Shown piece by piece: positions 25,462-36,515 of a DNA stretch of 64,000 nucleotides (position 1 is the stretch's first letter; every line of letters begins with the position of its first letter). Under the pieces are notes generated by a model that saw nothing but the letters and a program-made list of their open reading frames with translations, made no database searches and was not told the DNA's origin. The DNA is from Ferrimonas kyonanensis DSM 18153 (GTDB lineage Bacteria; Pseudomonadota; Gammaproteobacteria; Enterobacterales; Shewanellaceae): contig NZ_KE384367.1 of assembly GCF_000425405.1 (NCBI RefSeq), positions 80,749 to 144,748 of the forward strand, in the 5' to 3' direction. Both the position numbers and the translations under genes were made by a program.

Positions 25462-26742
25462 TTATTCGGCGGAGGCCGCTTGGGCGTCTGAGCCATCGTA
25501 AATCAGAATGGGAGCCGATTCGCCTTTAATCACAGACTCATCGATCACAACCTTGCTGACATTTTCAGTGGACGGCAGGTCGTACATGGTGTCCAGCAAC
25601 ACCCCTTCCACGATGGAGCGCAGGCCACGGGCGCCGGTCTTACGAATCATCGCCTTGGCGGCAATGGCACGCAGCGCATCGTCGCGGAACTCCAATTCGA
25701 CGTCTTCCAGTGCCAGCAAAGCGCCATACTGTTTCGTCAATGAGTTCTTTGGCTCCTGCAGAATCTGGATCAAGGCTTCTTCATCCAGCTCACCCAGGGT
25801 TGCCACCACAGGCAGACGACCGATGAACTCAGGAATCAAACCGTATTTCACCAGGTCTTCCGGTTCAACCTGCTGGAAGGTTTCGGTCAACGACTGGGTG
25901 TCGTTCTTGCCGCGAACCTCGGCACCAAAACCGATACCGGTTCCGGTCAGCGCACGCTGCTCGATCACCTTATCCAGGCCGGCGAAAGCGCCACCGCAGA
26001 TAAACAGAATCTTGGAGGTGTCCACCTGCAGGAACTCTTGCTGAGGATGCTTGCGGCCACCCTGAGGCGGTACCGCCGCCACGGTGCCTTCGATCAGCTT
26101 CAGCAGCGCCTGCTGCACACCCTCACCGGAAACATCTCGAGTGATGGATGGGTTGTCAGACTTACGGGAGATCTTATCAATCTCATCGATGTAGACGATG
26201 CCGCGCTGGGCTTTCTCTACGTCGTAGTCGCACTTCTGCAGCAATTTCTGGATGATGTTTTCCACATCTTCACCCACATAACCGGCTTCGGTCAGGGTGG
26301 TGGCATCGGCCATGGTGAACGGCACATCCAGCAAGCGAGCCAAGGTTTCCGCCAACAGCGTCTTACCGGAACCGGTAGGACCAATCAGCAGAATGTTACT
26401 CTTACCCAGCTCCACTTCGGCGTTGTCGCCGCCATGGCGCAGTCGCTTGTAGTGGTTGTATACGGCAACCGACAGCACTTTTTTAGCCTGTCCCTGCCCA
26501 ATAACATAATCATCCAGGTGAGCGCGGATCTCATGGGGCGTCGGCAGGCGATCACTGTCCCGCTTCGGCACCAACTCCTTGACCTCTTCACGAATAATAT
26601 CGTTACACAGGTCCACACACTCGTCACAGATGTAAACAGAAGGGCCGGCAATCAGCTTGCGCACTTCGTGCTGACTCTTTCCACAAAAAGAGCAGTACAA
26701 AAGTTTGCTGTTTTCACCGTCTCCCTTGGAGATATCACTCAT
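25462..26742 (-). CDS. clpX: ClpX, ATPase subunit of ClpXP protease
   Basis: 426 residues. The N-terminal C4 zinc-binding domain is [11 protein letters not shown] ... ICDECVDLC. The AAA+ core has Walker A GPTGSGKT and Walker [10 protein letters not shown]. The IGF loop that docks on ClpP is in GIGFGAEV. ClpX unfolds tagged substrates and feeds them to ClpP. It lies downstream of clpP on the same strand, the standard tig-clpP-clpX order. Confidence 0.98.
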   Translation of the reverse strand: MSDISKGDGENSKLLYCSFCGKSQHEVRKLIAGPSVYICDECVDLCNDIIREEVKELVPKRDSDRLPTPHEIRAHLDDYVIGQGQAKKVLSVAVYNHYKRLRHGGDNAEVELGKSNILLIGPTGSGKTLLAETLARLLDVPFTMADATTLTEAGYVGEDVENIIQKLLQKCDYDVEKAQRGIVYIDEIDKISRKSDNPSITRDVSGEGVQQALLKLIEGTVAAVPPQGGRKHPQQEFLQVDTSKILFICGGAFAGLDKVIEQRALTGTGIGFGAEVRGKNDTQSLTETFQQVEPEDLVKYGLIPEFIGRLPVVATLGELDEEALIQILQEPKNSLTKQYGALLALEDVELEFRDDALRAIAAKAMIRKTGARGLRSIVEGVLLDTMYDLPSTENVSKVVIDESVIKGESAPILIYDGSDAQAASAE

Positions 26743-26813
26743 TCAGCTACCTCATCACTGTGCCTGTCGCCCTGCCATACCCTTCAGTGTATGCCACCGG
26801 CGACCGCTTTGCT

Positions 26814-27431
26814 TTACTCTACGCCGCGCTTAGTCAATACCGAATCGACCAAGCCATATTCAACGGCGTCATTGGCACTCATGAAGTTATCACGGTCGGT
26901 ATCACGTTCGATGATCTCCAGCGGCTGACCGGTATGTTCGGCCAACAGGGAGTTCAACTTCTGCTTGATACCAATGATCTCTTGAGCGTGGATTGCGATG
27001 TCAGAGGCTTGCCCCTGGAAACCACCCAATGGCTGGTGAATCATCACCCGGGAGTTTGGCAGTACATGCCGCTTGCCCTTGGCTCCACCGGCCAGCAGAA
27101 ACGCGCCCATGGAAGCCGCCTGTCCCATGCACACCGTGCTCACGTCCGGCTTGATAAACTGCATGGTGTCGTAAATCGACATCCCTGCGGTTACCGAGCC
27201 ACCGGGTGAGTTGATGTACAGATAGATATCTTTATCCGGGTTTTCGGACTCCAGAAACAGTAACTGGGCCACCACCAGGTTGGCCATATGATCCTCAACC
27301 TGACCGGTCAAAAAAATCACACGCTCTTTCAGCAGGCGGGAGTAGATATCGTATGAACGCTCCCCTTTCGCGGTTTGTTCAACCACCATAGGGACCAGTG
27401 CATTGAGTGGAGATTCGAGCAAATGCTGCAT
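26814..27431 (-). CDS. clpP: ClpP, ATP-dependent Clp protease proteolytic subunit
   Basis: 205 residues if started at ATG 27431, which aligns in length with other ClpP N-termini; an in-frame ATG at 27464 adds 11 residues and cannot be excluded. Catalytic Ser107 is in [11 protein letters not shown], the catalytic His in [11 protein letters not shown], and the Asp in the [10 protein letters not shown] region. It forms the tetradecameric peptidase chamber used by ClpX and ClpA. It lies between tig and clpX. Confidence 0.96.
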   Translation of the reverse strand: MQHLLESPLNALVPMVVEQTAKGERSYDIYSRLLKERVIFLTGQVEDHMANLVVAQLLFLESENPDKDIYLYINSPGGSVTAGMSIYDTMQFIKPDVSTVCMGQAASMGAFLLAGGAKGKRHVLPNSRVMIHQPLGGFQGQASDIAIHAQEIIGIKQKLNSLLAEHTGQPLEIIERDTDRDNFMSANDAVEYGLVDSVLTKRGVE

Positions 27432-27494
27432 ATTCAATCCGTTTCCTAACAAAATGGCTCGCATGAGAACAACCCCATACGAGCCATAATATGA

Positions 27495-27511
27495 TTGGCC
27501 TGACAGGCCAA
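27495..27511 (-). terminator. hairpin between tig and clpP (weak terminator or attenuator)
   Basis: Perfect palindrome TTGGCCTG-A-CAGGCCAA. On the minus strand it is followed by ATCATATT rather than a T run, so termination would be partial. It overlaps the likely clpP promoter region. Confidence 0.35.
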
Positions 27512-27522
27512 GTCAAATCAAC

Positions 27523-28833
27523 TTAAGCGCTAGGCTGTTGTTGATTCATGAACTCTTGGAAGTTCACTTCCTTATCAGAAACTTTAGCATCCGCCATCAG
27601 GGCGTCAACCGCTTGCTCTTCCAGAGCAACGTTGCGCATGTTCTGCATCATCTCCTGGTTGTTGTTGTAGTACTCAACAACTTCCTGAGGATCTTCATAG
27701 GCAGATGCCATGGAAGCGATCAGGGCGTTTACGCGCTCATCTTCCACTTTCAGTTCTTTTTGCTTGATCACTTCACCCAGCAGCAGACCGACGCGAACGC
27801 GACGCTCGGCTTGCTCGGTGAACAGCTCAGCTGGCAGTTCAGGCATGTTCTGCGCCTGCTGGTTGCCAAAACGCTGCATCGCTTGCTGACGCAGAACGTT
27901 GATTTCACCTTCAACCAATGGCTTAGGTACGTCAATCTCGTTGGCCTTCAGCAGACCGTCCAGAGCTTGCTCTTTTACCTTCGCTTTCAGAGCCTGAGTC
28001 AGTTCACGCTCCATGTTCTTGCGGATTTCCGCTTTCAGCGCGTCCAGACCGCCTTCTTCGATGCCGAACTTGGCAACGAACTCGTCGTTCAGCTCAGGCA
28101 GAACCTGGGCATCGACGCTGTGCAGCTTGATAGCAAACTGAGCCACTTTACCTTTCAGGTTTTCAGCGTGGTACTCTTCAGGGAAGGTCACATCGATGCT
28201 GAACTCTTCGCCGGCTTTCTTGCCCAGAATGCCGTCTTCGAAACCAGGGATCATGCGGCCGGAACCCAGAACCAGTTCAAAGCCTTCAGACTTGCCACCT
28301 TCGAACGCTTCACCGTCGATGGAGCCTTCAAAGTCCAGCTTCACCTTGTCAGAATCCGCCGCTTCGCGCTCAGCCGCTTCAAAGGTCGCGTGCTGGGTGC
28401 GCAGAGTTTCGATCATGGTGTCAACGTCGGCGTCGGTCACCTCGCAGACTGGCTTTTCGATTTCGATGTCGCTCAGACCCTGAAGTTCAACTTCTGGGTA
28501 CACTTCAAACAGAGCGGCAAACTGCAGGTCTTCACCTTCGTTGCTGGCAATCACCTCAAAACGAGGGGCGCCCGCAGGGTTCAGCTTCTGCTCAACAATG
28601 GCTTCAAAGAACTTCTGCTGCATCAGTTCGCCCATGGTTTCCTGGCGAATTGCGGCACCGTAGCGCTTCTTAAATACAGAAACTGGCACCTTGCCAGGAC
28701 GGAAACCGTCCAGACGTACGCGCTTGGCTTCGGCCTTCATTTTTTCGGTTACTTTAGGCTCGAATTCAGCGGCCTCAACGGTAATAGTCAGGCGGCGTTC
28801 CAGGCCTTCAAGGGTTTCAAAAGAAACTTGCAT
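27523..28833 (-). CDS. tig: trigger factor
   Basis: 436 residues. The N-terminal ribosome-binding domain has the signature GFRPGKVP. The FKBP-type prolyl isomerase domain runs from about 155 to 245 ([19 protein letters not shown] ... [16 protein letters not shown]). The C-terminal helical chaperone arms are rich in Gln and Glu. Binds nascent chains at the ribosome exit tunnel. First gene of the tig-clpP-clpX group. Confidence 0.97.
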   Translation of the reverse strand: MQVSFETLEGLERRLTITVEAAEFEPKVTEKMKAEAKRVRLDGFRPGKVPVSVFKKRYGAAIRQETMGELMQQKFFEAIVEQKLNPAGAPRFEVIASNEGEDLQFAALFEVYPEVELQGLSDIEIEKPVCEVTDADVDTMIETLRTQHATFEAAEREAADSDKVKLDFEGSIDGEAFEGGKSEGFELVLGSGRMIPGFEDGILGKKAGEEFSIDVTFPEEYHAENLKGKVAQFAIKLHSVDAQVLPELNDEFVAKFGIEEGGLDALKAEIRKNMERELTQALKAKVKEQALDGLLKANEIDVPKPLVEGEINVLRQQAMQRFGNQQAQNMPELPAELFTEQAERRVRVGLLLGEVIKQKELKVEDERVNALIASMASAYEDPQEVVEYYNNNQEMMQNMRNVALEEQAVDALMADAKVSDKEVNFQEFMNQQQPSA

Positions 28834-29241
28834 TACGTTACCTCAAGTACTCGTGTTCTTGGTGACCAGCCGTGTCGTCAGCTGGCAAAAAATATGCCGC
28901 GGTATAGTCAATGTAAACCGCGCGTATCAGGAGTGCTTGCAGACGCAATGATTGAAAAACCAGTGATTGCATAGAAACGGCTTTAAAATCGACTCGGAAA
29001 CTCCGAAAACGCCTGCCACTACCTGCCTAAGCCAATAGTAGGACGCGCCATTATAGCCATAGGTATTGACGGAGTCGAGATGGCATTGTTAAAGGCGGGA
29101 TAAGATCCCTTTCCTGCCACCATTTGCTCATTTGTTGTGCAACACTTACCGAAGCAAACGGCCACGGAAGGGCGTTCATAGGGAAGGCAGAATGCCGGCA
29201 TCAACCCGAATCGAAAGGCAGCCCAGCAAAGGAGCTCCGCA
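28834..29241. other. 408-base intergenic region between divergent tig and a small hypothetical gene
   Basis: No convincing gene in either strand. It must hold the tig promoter. A weak plus-strand promoter-like pair TTGACG (29066-29071), 17-base spacer, TTAAAG (29089-29094) could serve the small downstream gene. Confidence 0.45.
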
Positions 29242-29526
29242 ATGAAAGCTCAATACTGTCACATCGGCCAGCAGATGATAGAAGTCACCTGGTCGAACGG
29301 AGTAATGACCATCAAGGGCCACGGCGCCCTGTCCGACAAGACCGTCGACATCCCTTATGAAGAGGCACTTCAGGCGGCGACGGCTTACGTTGAACAACAC
29401 GGCGGAGAATTGCCAACCCTGTACCGCGCCGGTTGGATCTCAGCAGAAAACCGAATCAGCCAAAAGGGCATCTACTCCAGCAACCCCGATTTGCAGGTCC
29501 GTCAGGACAGGGCCGAAACACCTTAG
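29242..29526 (+). CDS. small hypothetical protein
   Basis: 94 residues with a good AAGGAG ribosome-binding site eight bases before the ATG. It is predicted soluble and strand-rich at the start (MIEVTWSNGVMTIKGHG), then one helix (YEEALQAATAYVEQHGG), with no signal peptide. I do not recognise the family. Followed by a strong terminator at 29569-29592, which supports it as a real transcribed gene. Confidence 0.6.
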   Translation: MKAQYCHIGQQMIEVTWSNGVMTIKGHGALSDKTVDIPYEEALQAATAYVEQHGGELPTLYRAGWISAENRISQKGIYSSNPDLQVRQDRAETP

Positions 29527-29562
29527 GGCTCTGTATCGGTGGCGGAGCACCGAGCTGAAACG

Positions 29563-29592
29563 AAAAAAGCCCCTGCAAAGCAGGGGCTTTTT
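29563..29592. terminator. bidirectional terminator between the small gene and the tRNA cluster
   Basis: GCCCCTGC (29569-29576) / GCAGGGGC (29580-29587), loop AAA, A run on the left and T run on the right; ends the plus-strand gene and the minus-strand tRNA transcript. Confidence 0.92.
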
Positions 29593-29597
29593 AAAGA

Positions 29598-29674
29598 TGG
29601 GGTGGCTGATGGGGATTGAACCCACGACAACCGGAATCACAATCCGGGACTCTACCAACTGAGCTACAGCCACC
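29598..29674 (-). tRNA. tRNA-His (GTG)
   Basis: 77 nt with encoded CCA. The minus strand begins GGTGGCTGTAGCTCAGTTGG, with the anticodon loop ATTGTGATT (GTG) and the extra 5' G (G-1) of histidine tRNAs. Close to E. coli tRNA-His. Confidence 0.97.
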
Positions 29675-29680
29675 ATTATA

Positions 29681-29757
29681 TGGCGCACCCGGCAGGATTC
29701 GAACCTGCGACCAGCTGCTTAGAAGGCAGCTGCTCTATCCAACTGAGCTACGGGCGC
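29681..29757 (-). tRNA. tRNA-Arg (TCT)
   Basis: 77 nt with encoded CCA. The minus strand begins GCGCCCGTAGCTCAGTTGG, with the anticodon loop CCTTCTAAG (TCT) and acceptor pairing GCGCCCG/CGGGTGC with one G-T pair. Part of a Pro-(pseudo)-Arg-His minus-strand cluster. Confidence 0.96.
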
Positions 29758-29827
29758 AAGATACAACCTTACCGGTGTATATTATTGTGTTTGATGCCGA
29801 CAAACCAGATCGTTCATCCCACACATA

Positions 29828-29858
29828 TAAAGTGGTCGGTGATAGAGGATTCGAACCT
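29828..29858. repeat. 31-base direct repeat, copy 1 (in tRNA-Pro pseudogene)
   Basis: Identical over 31 bases to 29935-29965 (starts TAAAGTGGTCGG, ends TTCGAACCT). It covers the 3' end, CCA and part of the T arm of tRNA-Pro plus five flanking bases, 107 bases from the second copy. Confidence 0.9.
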
Positions 29859-29924
29859 AAGGACGACCTCTGCTCCGCACTTTCTAATAGCGACGATGCG
29901 CTACCAGCCCGGGCCTAAACACCA
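29833..29924 (-). pseudogene. degenerate tRNA-Pro copy
   Basis: Compared with the intact tRNA-Pro next to it, the 3' acceptor strand, CCA and T arm are identical and the D-arm stretch CTGGTAGCGCATC is identical. The 5' acceptor strand is altered (GGTGTTTAG for GGTGATTAG). The anticodon and variable regions are replaced and about 14 bases longer, so no anticodon stem with TGG remains. Not expected to give a functional tRNA. It arose from duplication of the tRNA-Pro gene, or by integration and excision at it. Confidence 0.75.
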
Positions 29925-29939
29925 AACACGGTATTAAAG

Positions 29940-30016
<77 letters not shown>

Positions 30017-30226
30017 ACAAAGTGTTGTTGTTTCGAGGCTGAGCCCCGTCAACGGAGGCGAATATTAGCGGCGGCTCCCAGTCAGGTCAATCACTTTTTT
30101 GCAAATGCCGCCGCGATTGGACAAATGCTGTACGTGAGACACACTAATACCATGACAGTGATCCGTTTTGCTGGCAAAATGCGCACCAGCGTCACTTAAT
30201 CTCAACTACAAGGGAAGTTTGTAGGG

Positions 30227-31081
30227 ATGACAGCATCACTAATAGACGGCAAAGCCATTGCCGCATCAATTCGACAGAACATCGCCTCTCAAGTCCAACA
30301 CCGAACCAGCCAGGGGCTACGTGCGCCCGGGCTGGCCGTCATCCTGGTCGGCAGCGATGCCGCCTCTCAGGTCTATGTCGGCAACAAGCGCAAAGCCTGC
30401 GAACAGGTTGGCTTTGTCTCCAAAAGTTTTGACCTGCCAGCGGATACCACCCAGGACCAGTTGCTGACCCAGATTGACCAGCTCAATGCCGATGCCAGCA
30501 TTGATGGCATCTTGGTGCAGTTGCCGCTTCCGGATCACATCGACAGTGCTACCGTGATTGAACGGATTCAGCCAAACAAAGACGTCGACGGCTTTCACCC
30601 CTATAACGTCGGCCGCTTGGCTCAGCGTATTCCGGTGCTGCGCCCCTGCACGCCTTTGGGCATCATGCAGTTGATCAAATCCACCGGTGTCAAAACCCAT
30701 GGCCTGCACGCCGTGGTGGTCGGCGCCTCCAATATCGTCGGCCGGCCGATGACGCTGGAGTTGCTGCTTCGCGGCTGCACCACCACCACCTGCCACCGCT
30801 TTACCGACAATCTGCGCCACCACGTCGCCCAGGCCGACCTGCTGGTGGTCGCGGTGGGCAAGCCAAACTTCATTCCCGGTGAATGGGTTAAACCCGGAGC
30901 CATCGTCATCGATGTCGGCATCAATCGTCAGGCCGACGGTAAACTGGTGGGAGACGTCGAGTTTGACGCTGCCAGCCAGCGCGCCTCGCACATTACGCCG
31001 GTTCCCGGCGGAGTGGGACCGATGACCATCGCCTGCTTGCTGCAAAACACCCTGTTCGCCTGCGAGCAGTACCACAGTTAA
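30227..31081 (+). CDS. folD: FolD, methylenetetrahydrofolate dehydrogenase/cyclohydrolase
   Basis: 284 residues. The family signatures are [14 protein letters not shown] (with the catalytic Lys), [23 protein letters not shown] and the NADP-binding [13 protein letters not shown], ending with [12 protein letters not shown]. Converts 5,10-methylene-THF to 10-formyl-THF in the cytosol, supplying purine synthesis and formyl-methionine. Upstream is the tRNA cluster on the other strand; a strong terminator follows. Confidence 0.97.
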   Translation: MTASLIDGKAIAASIRQNIASQVQHRTSQGLRAPGLAVILVGSDAASQVYVGNKRKACEQVGFVSKSFDLPADTTQDQLLTQIDQLNADASIDGILVQLPLPDHIDSATVIERIQPNKDVDGFHPYNVGRLAQRIPVLRPCTPLGIMQLIKSTGVKTHGLHAVVVGASNIVGRPMTLELLLRGCTTTTCHRFTDNLRHHVAQADLLVVAVGKPNFIPGEWVKPGAIVIDVGINRQADGKLVGDVEFDAASQRASHITPVPGGVGPMTIACLLQNTLFACEQYHS

Positions 31082-31134
31082 CCGGGGGCTGAATGTCGGC
31101 ACCGCTGACACCACCCAACCCTGGTTCAGCCAAT

Positions 31135-31163
31135 AAAAAAGCCCGCTTTCGCGGGCTTTTTTT
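31135..31163. terminator. bidirectional terminator between folD and cysS
   Basis: GCCCGC (31141-31146) / GCGGGC (31151-31156), loop TTTC, A run before and seven T after. Serves both convergent genes. Confidence 0.93.
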
Positions 31164-31175
31164 GCAGGTGAGTGG

Positions 31176-32546
31176 TTACTTACGGCGCCATGAAGTCCCA
31201 CCAGCACCATCTTCCAGCACGATCCCCATGGCGGTCAGGGCATCCCGGGCCTCATCGGCCTTTCCCCAGTCTTTGGCCGCTCTGGCGTCATTGCGCTGCT
31301 GAATCAGTGCCTCAATCTGAGCCACTTCGTCATCGTCACCGCCCCCCTGCAGGAACTGCTCCGGCGGCTGCTGCAAAATGCCCAGCACCCCGCCCAAGTT
31401 ACGCAGGGTAGCCGCCAGCCCGGCAGCGTCACCGGATTGCTCTTTGGCGATATTCAGTTCACGGGCCAGCTCGAACAATACCGATACCGCTTCTGCGGTA
31501 TTGAGGTCATCGTCCATGGCAGTACGGAAACGGGCCAGGTACTCTGGCAACACCTCACCCTGCTGCGGTGCATCCCGCAGCGCCGTGTACAGACGCTCCA
31601 GAGAGGCATGGGCCTGATTCAGGTTCTCTTCCGAATAGTTCAGCTGACTGCGGTAATGGCTGGACAGCAGGAAGAAACGCACCGCTTCGTGGTCGTACTG
31701 CTTGAGCACATCACGAATGGTAAAGAAGTTGCCCAGGGACTTGGACATCTTTTCTTTATCAACCTGCACCATGCCACCGTGCATCCAGTAGTTGACGTAG
31801 TTGTTATCATGAGCGCAGCAACTCTGCGCCACTTCATTCTCGTGGTGGGGGAACATCAGATCCGAGCCTCCACCGTGAATGTCGAACACCTTACCCAGAT
31901 GCTTGCCGTTCATGGCGGAACATTCGATGTGCCAACCGGGTCGGCCCTGGCCCCATGGTGACGACCAGCTTGGTTCACCTGGCTTGGCGCTTTTCCACAG
32001 TGCGAAGTCCATGGGGTTGCGCTTGTCCTCTTCCACATCCACTCGGGCGCCGGCCTGCAGTTGCTCCAGATCCTGACGGGACAACTTGCCGTAATCGGCA
32101 AAGGTCTTCACCTCAAACCAGACGTCGCCCTTGTCGGAAACGTAGGCATGGCCCTTGTGCACCAGCACGGCGATCATGTCGATGATCTCCTGCATGTGGC
32201 CGGTTACCGTGGGTTCGATATCGGGGCGCAGCAGACCCAGGGCATCAAAATCCTCATGCATCGCCTGAGTGAAACGCTCAACCAGCGCTTCGCAGCTTTC
32301 ACCATTTTCGGCGGCACGACGAATGATCTTATCGTCCACGTCGGTGATGTTACGCACGTATGTCACGTCCATGCCCAGCGAGCGCAAATACCGCACCGCG
32401 ATGTCAAACGCCACATAGGTACGCCCATGACCGATGTGACAGTAGTCGTAGATGGTTACCCCACACACGTACAGGCCCACTTTGTTAGGCTCGATAGGGG
32501 TAAAGGTCTCTTTCTGTCGGGTCAGCGTATTAAATATCTTTAGCAT
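31176..32546 (-). CDS. cysS: cysteinyl-tRNA synthetase
   Basis: 456 residues, class I synthetase. The HIGH motif is [13 protein letters not shown], and KMSKS is present as [11 protein letters not shown]. Zinc-binding residues include the Cys in YVCGVTIYD and the Cys and His residues near [10 protein letters not shown] and [13 protein letters not shown]. The C-terminal anticodon-binding domain is complete. Charges tRNA-Cys in the cytosol. Divergent from ppiB, the arrangement seen in many gammaproteobacteria. Confidence 0.98.
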   Translation of the reverse strand: MLKIFNTLTRQKETFTPIEPNKVGLYVCGVTIYDYCHIGHGRTYVAFDIAVRYLRSLGMDVTYVRNITDVDDKIIRRAAENGESCEALVERFTQAMHEDFDALGLLRPDIEPTVTGHMQEIIDMIAVLVHKGHAYVSDKGDVWFEVKTFADYGKLSRQDLEQLQAGARVDVEEDKRNPMDFALWKSAKPGEPSWSSPWGQGRPGWHIECSAMNGKHLGKVFDIHGGGSDLMFPHHENEVAQSCCAHDNNYVNYWMHGGMVQVDKEKMSKSLGNFFTIRDVLKQYDHEAVRFFLLSSHYRSQLNYSEENLNQAHASLERLYTALRDAPQQGEVLPEYLARFRTAMDDDLNTAEAVSVLFELARELNIAKEQSGDAAGLAATLRNLGGVLGILQQPPEQFLQGGGDDDEVAQIEALIQQRNDARAAKDWGKADEARDALTAMGIVLEDGAGGTSWRRK

Positions 32547-32750
32547 TGTGGCGCTCGTTATACTGTTTGACGGTACGTAAAAATCAAAGGCCCAAGTCTA
32601 TCACGAGTTCAGGGCTTACGGAGCGGGTTTTTGTTATCACTCAGATCGATGGCCAGCATGAACAAGAGTTGGTCGACTCGCCCTCACCGGCTTCCTAGTC
32701 CCTTGTGGATAAGGTAAAATTTGCCAACCATAACTGAAGAGGTCCCAATC

Positions 32751-33245
32751 ATGGTGACACTGACTACCAATTTCGGCGACATCAAGCTGGAACTGTTTGC
32801 CGACAAGGCGCCCATTACTGTTGAGAACTTCCTGTCTTACGTAAAAGACGGTTTCTACGACAACACCATCTTCCACCGCGTCATCGACGGCTTCATGGTT
32901 CAAGGTGGTGGTTTCACCCCAGACATGCAGCAGAAAGAGAATGGCGGCGGCATTCAGAACGAAGCCAGCAACGGCCTGTCCAACAAGACCGGCACCATTG
33001 CCATGGCCCGTACTCCGGATCCACACTCCGCAACGGCTCAGTTCTTCATCAACGTCAATGACAACACCTTCCTGGATTTCAAGAGCGAAACCTCTCAGGG
33101 TTGGGGTTACTGCGTATTCGGTCAAGTGGTTGAAGGCATGGACGTGGTCGAGAAGATCAAGGCGGTGAAAACCGGCAACCACGGCATGCACCAGGACGTG
33201 CCGCTGGAGTCCGTGGTTATCGAGAGCGCCAAGCTTGAAGACTGA
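32751..33245 (+). CDS. ppiB: cytoplasmic peptidyl-prolyl isomerase B (cyclophilin)
   Basis: 164 residues from ATG 32751 (GAGG eight bases upstream); an in-frame ATG at 32721 is rejected because the family begins at [11 protein letters not shown]. Cyclophilin signatures are [13 protein letters not shown] (catalytic Arg) and [13 protein letters not shown]. No signal peptide, so it is the cytoplasmic PpiB form. Its stop overlaps the TTG start of lpxH. Confidence 0.96.
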   Translation: MVTLTTNFGDIKLELFADKAPITVENFLSYVKDGFYDNTIFHRVIDGFMVQGGGFTPDMQQKENGGGIQNEASNGLSNKTGTIAMARTPDPHSATAQFFINVNDNTFLDFKSETSQGWGYCVFGQVVEGMDVVEKIKAVKTGNHGMHQDVPLESVVIESAKLED

Positions 33246-33993
33246 TAACCTTCAGAGGGTCGCTGCCAGCGGCCCTCGCACCCTGTTTATCGGCGACCTT
33301 CACCTGAGCGCCGAGCGGCCGGACATCACTCACGCCTTCGCCCGCTTCCTGGCCAAAGAGCTGCCAGGAGCCGATGCCCTGTATATTTTGGGGGATCTGT
33401 TCGAAGCCTGGATTGGCGATGATGACCTGACTGAATTCAACCTCGAAGTGGCCTCACTGCTGCATCAGGCTCGCCAGTTTGCGCCCATCTACTACATTCA
33501 CGGCAACCGGGACTTCCTCATTGGACCGGCTTTTGCCAAACGAGCCGGCCTGATACTGCTACCGGAAGTGGATACCCTCAACCTCTATGGGGTACCGACA
33601 GTGATTCTGCACGGCGACAGCCTGTGCACCGCCGACATCGAGTATCAGAAATTTCGCCGCCTGCGTAACAAACCCTGGTTCCGGCTGATGCTGCTGTCTC
33701 TGCCATTGAAGTTAAGACGAGCACTGGCACGGCGAGCCCGGGCGAAAAGCAAAGCCGCCACCTCGAGCAAGGATCAGAGCATCATGGACGTCTCCCCAGG
33801 GGCGGTCGACAAACTGATGCAACAGACCCAGACCCGCCGCATGATTCACGGCCATACCCACCGCCCCGCGGTCCATCAGCTCAATGAAGCCCGGCAGCGC
33901 CTGGTGGTCGGTGACTGGTATCAGCAGGACAGCGTGTTGCTGGTCACTCCGGAACAGTGTCAGCTGTCCAGTCAGGCCCTGCCCGCCACCTGA
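33235..33993 (+). CDS. lpxH: UDP-2,3-diacylglucosamine diphosphatase LpxH
   Basis: 252 residues, TTG start overlapping the end of ppiB by 11 bases. It is a calcineurin-like phosphoesterase with all metal motifs: [30 protein letters not shown] and HGHTHRP. Hydrolyses UDP-2,3-diacylglucosamine to lipid X in lipid A synthesis at the inner-membrane face. The ppiB-lpxH pair is a common gammaproteobacterial arrangement. Confidence 0.95.
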   Translation: MKTDNLQRVAASGPRTLFIGDLHLSAERPDITHAFARFLAKELPGADALYILGDLFEAWIGDDDLTEFNLEVASLLHQARQFAPIYYIHGNRDFLIGPAFAKRAGLILLPEVDTLNLYGVPTVILHGDSLCTADIEYQKFRRLRNKPWFRLMLLSLPLKLRRALARRARAKSKAATSSKDQSIMDVSPGAVDKLMQQTQTRRMIHGHTHRPAVHQLNEARQRLVVGDWYQQDSVLLVTPEQCQLSSQALPAT

Positions 33994-34263
33994 TCGACTC
34001 GCAAGCTATTGAATCAAACTCATAACCGGTCGCCAACAAGCGAGACTTTTCGTGATCCAAGTCAAATTCTTGCTTGACTCAAACGCCGCAATCCCTAATA
34101 ACTAGTACTACCTGCTCTAAAATTGATCAGTCCATCCGCGGTTGACGCCACTGGCAATGGCCGCACCCGGTCGACGATCACCGACAGAGCGAGTAAGCAG
34201 TAGTTGTATCGTCTGAAGTTCCGACGACTAACGCACATTGACGTTTAGCAGGGGATAATAACT

Positions 34264-34863
34264 ATGATACTCAATCATTTATGGGGACTGTATACCCATC
34301 CACGTGAAGAGTGGCAGAGCATTGAACGCACCCATGAAGGGATAGGTGCCAGCCTCACTCACATCCTGGTCATTGCACTGATCCCCGCCATCTGTGGCTT
34401 TTTCGCCAGCAGTTACATTGGCTGGAGCATCGGTGCCGGCGAGCCCATCAAGTTAACTCAGGCCAGTGCGGTGAAAATGGCCTTCGCCATGTATTTCGCC
34501 CTGATCGCCGGCGTATTTCTGCTGGCCTATCTGGCGCACTGGATGGCCAAAACCTTTGGCGCTGACCCCACCACCACCCAGGCGGTGGAACTGGCCGCCT
34601 ACACCGCCACCCCGTTGTTCATGGTTGGCTTTGCCACCCTGTACCCGGAGCTGTGGTTTGTGATGATGGTCGGCTTGGCGGGCATCGCTTACTCGGTTTA
34701 CCTGCTCTATTCCGGGGTGCCCATCATCATGAACATTCCCGAAGAGCGCGGCTTTATCTATGCCAGTTCGCTGGTAACCTGCGGGCTGGTGTTACTGGTG
34801 GCAATACTCGCCGCCTCGGTGATCATGTGGAACCTGGGCTTTGGCCCATCCTACGTCGCCTGA
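34264..34863 (+). CDS. Yip1-domain integral membrane protein
   Basis: 199 residues, AGGGG nine bases before the ATG. A short soluble N-terminus typical of the family (HLWGLYTHPREEW) is followed by five hydrophobic segments (about 30-52, 68-90, 105-125, 133-152 and 168-190). The YIP1/DUF1282 family includes E. coli YohC; its function in bacteria is not established. The gene stands alone between lpxH and purF, with a clear terminator after it. Confidence 0.85.
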   Translation: MILNHLWGLYTHPREEWQSIERTHEGIGASLTHILVIALIPAICGFFASSYIGWSIGAGEPIKLTQASAVKMAFAMYFALIAGVFLLAYLAHWMAKTFGADPTTTQAVELAAYTATPLFMVGFATLYPELWFVMMVGLAGIAYSVYLLYSGVPIIMNIPEERGFIYASSLVTCGLVLLVAILAASVIMWNLGFGPSYVA

Positions 34864-34880
34864 CCCGGCAACGACGGTAT

Positions 34881-34912
34881 AAAAAAAACGCGCCTGCAGG
34901 GCGCGTTTTTTC
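34881..34912. terminator. bidirectional terminator between the Yip1 gene and purF
   Basis: ACGCGCC (34888-34894) / GGCGCGT (34900-34906), loop TGCAG, flanked by eight A and six T. Confidence 0.92.
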
Positions 34913-34946
34913 GTTGTCGCCCCGGCAGGGGCACGGCCATCGCCTC

Positions 34947-36461
34947 CTAGGGGTGGCAGACGTTATGAATTTCCAGGTTGCTGCTCTGCTCCGAGTCTCG
35001 CAGGGCTTTGGCATCGTCACTGCGAGAGGCGGTGAGCTGATCCAGGTAGCTCTGATCCACATCCTGAGTCACGTATTCACCATTAAACACCGAGGTATCG
35101 AACCGATTCACGGTCGGGTTTTCCTCGCTTACGGCCGCCACTAGGTCGTCCAGATCCTGATAGATCAGGCCGTCGGCTTTAATCAGGCTGCACACCTCTT
35201 CCACATCCCGGCCATAGGCGATCAGCTCCTGTGGACTCGGCATATCGATGCCATAGACATTGGGGAAACGAATCTCCGGTGCGGCCGAGGCGAAGTACAC
35301 CTTACGGGCGCCAGATTCACGAGCCATTTCGATGATCTGCTGTGAGGTGGTGCCTCGCACCACGGAGTCATCCACCAGCAGAACATTCTTGCCCTTAAAC
35401 TCCTGAGCAATGGCATTGAGCTTCCGACGTACCGACTTCTTACGCTCCGCCTGCCCCGGCATGATAAAGGTACGACCCACGTAGCGGTTTTTCACAAACC
35501 CCTGCCGGTAAGGCAGATCCAGTTCATTGGCAATCTGCAGCGCGATGTCGCAGGAGGTTTCCGGGATTGGAATCACCACATCAATGTCATGATCTTCCCA
35601 CTCCCGGGCGATCTTAGCCCCCAGTTTTCGGCCCATATTGACCCGACTGGCGTACACCGAGATGCCGTCAATGGTCGAGTCCGGACGCGCAAAGTACACA
35701 AACTCAAAGATGCACGGACTCAGCAGCGGTTGCTCGGCACATTGTTTGGTAAACAGATGGCCCTCGACGTCAACGTAAATCGCCTCGCCGGGCGCCACAT
35801 CCCGAATGTACTCAAAGCCCACCGCATCCAGAGCCACACTCTCCGAGGCCACCATGAATTCCTGACCCTTCTCCGATTGACGCTTGCCCAGCACCAGCGG
35901 GCGAATGCCGTTGGGGTCACGGAATGCCACCATCCCCTGCCCGACAATCAGGGCCACGCAAGCGTAAGCGCCGCGCACCTTCTTATGCAGTTGGCTAACG
36001 GCGCTGAACACCTGCTCGGCATCCAGTTGATAACCTGGCATCTGCTGAATCTCGTGCGCCAGTACATTCAGCAACAGCTCGGAATCCGAGTTGGTGTTGA
36101 TGTGGCGACGCATCTTGGCCATGGAATCGCTCAGCTCATGGGCATTGGTCAGGTTGCCGTTGTGAGCCAGTGTGATGCCAAAGGGGGAGTTGACGTAAAA
36201 CGGCTGCGCCTCGGAGGAGCTTGAGGATCCCGCCGTCGGGTAACGCACATGGCCGATGCCCACGTTTCCCTGCAGCCGCAGCATGTGTTTACTTTCAAAG
36301 ACGTCCTTAACCAGACCGTTGGCCTTTCGCAACCGGAACGCTTCCGCATCCACGGTGACGATGCCGGCCGCATCCTGGCCGCGATGCTGCAACACAGTCA
36401 GCGCGTCATAGATGGTCTGGTTGACGGAGGAATGAGCAACAATTCCGACGATACCACACAT
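34947..36461 (-). CDS. purF: amidophosphoribosyltransferase
   Basis: 504 residues. The N-terminal nucleophile is Cys2 in MCGIVGIV, showing an Ntn glutaminase domain without a propeptide, as in E. coli PurF. The C-terminal phosphoribosyltransferase has the PRPP loop [14 protein letters not shown]. First committed step of purine synthesis, cytosolic. It follows cvpA by 54 bases on the same strand, the classical cvpA-purF operon. A PurR-like half site (CAAACGT) upstream of cvpA was too weak to call. Confidence 0.97.
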   Translation of the reverse strand: MCGIVGIVAHSSVNQTIYDALTVLQHRGQDAAGIVTVDAEAFRLRKANGLVKDVFESKHMLRLQGNVGIGHVRYPTAGSSSSSEAQPFYVNSPFGITLAHNGNLTNAHELSDSMAKMRRHINTNSDSELLLNVLAHEIQQMPGYQLDAEQVFSAVSQLHKKVRGAYACVALIVGQGMVAFRDPNGIRPLVLGKRQSEKGQEFMVASESVALDAVGFEYIRDVAPGEAIYVDVEGHLFTKQCAEQPLLSPCIFEFVYFARPDSTIDGISVYASRVNMGRKLGAKIAREWEDHDIDVVIPIPETSCDIALQIANELDLPYRQGFVKNRYVGRTFIMPGQAERKKSVRRKLNAIAQEFKGKNVLLVDDSVVRGTTSQQIIEMARESGARKVYFASAAPEIRFPNVYGIDMPSPQELIAYGRDVEEVCSLIKADGLIYQDLDDLVAAVSEENPTVNRFDTSVFNGEYVTQDVDQSYLDQLTASRSDDAKALRDSEQSSNLEIHNVCHP

Positions 36462-36515
36462 TATTGTTGATCCTTATTCGGTAAGATGTTCATAGTTAGT
36501 AGGGTCATGGTTTTA

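Noticed and set aside
27538..28974. 478-codon plus-strand open frame opposite tig
   Set aside because: Antisense shadow of trigger factor.
34074..34101. TTGACT with a TAATAA-like -10 upstream of the Yip1 gene
   Set aside because: The -10 matches only about half of the consensus and lies far from the start codon.
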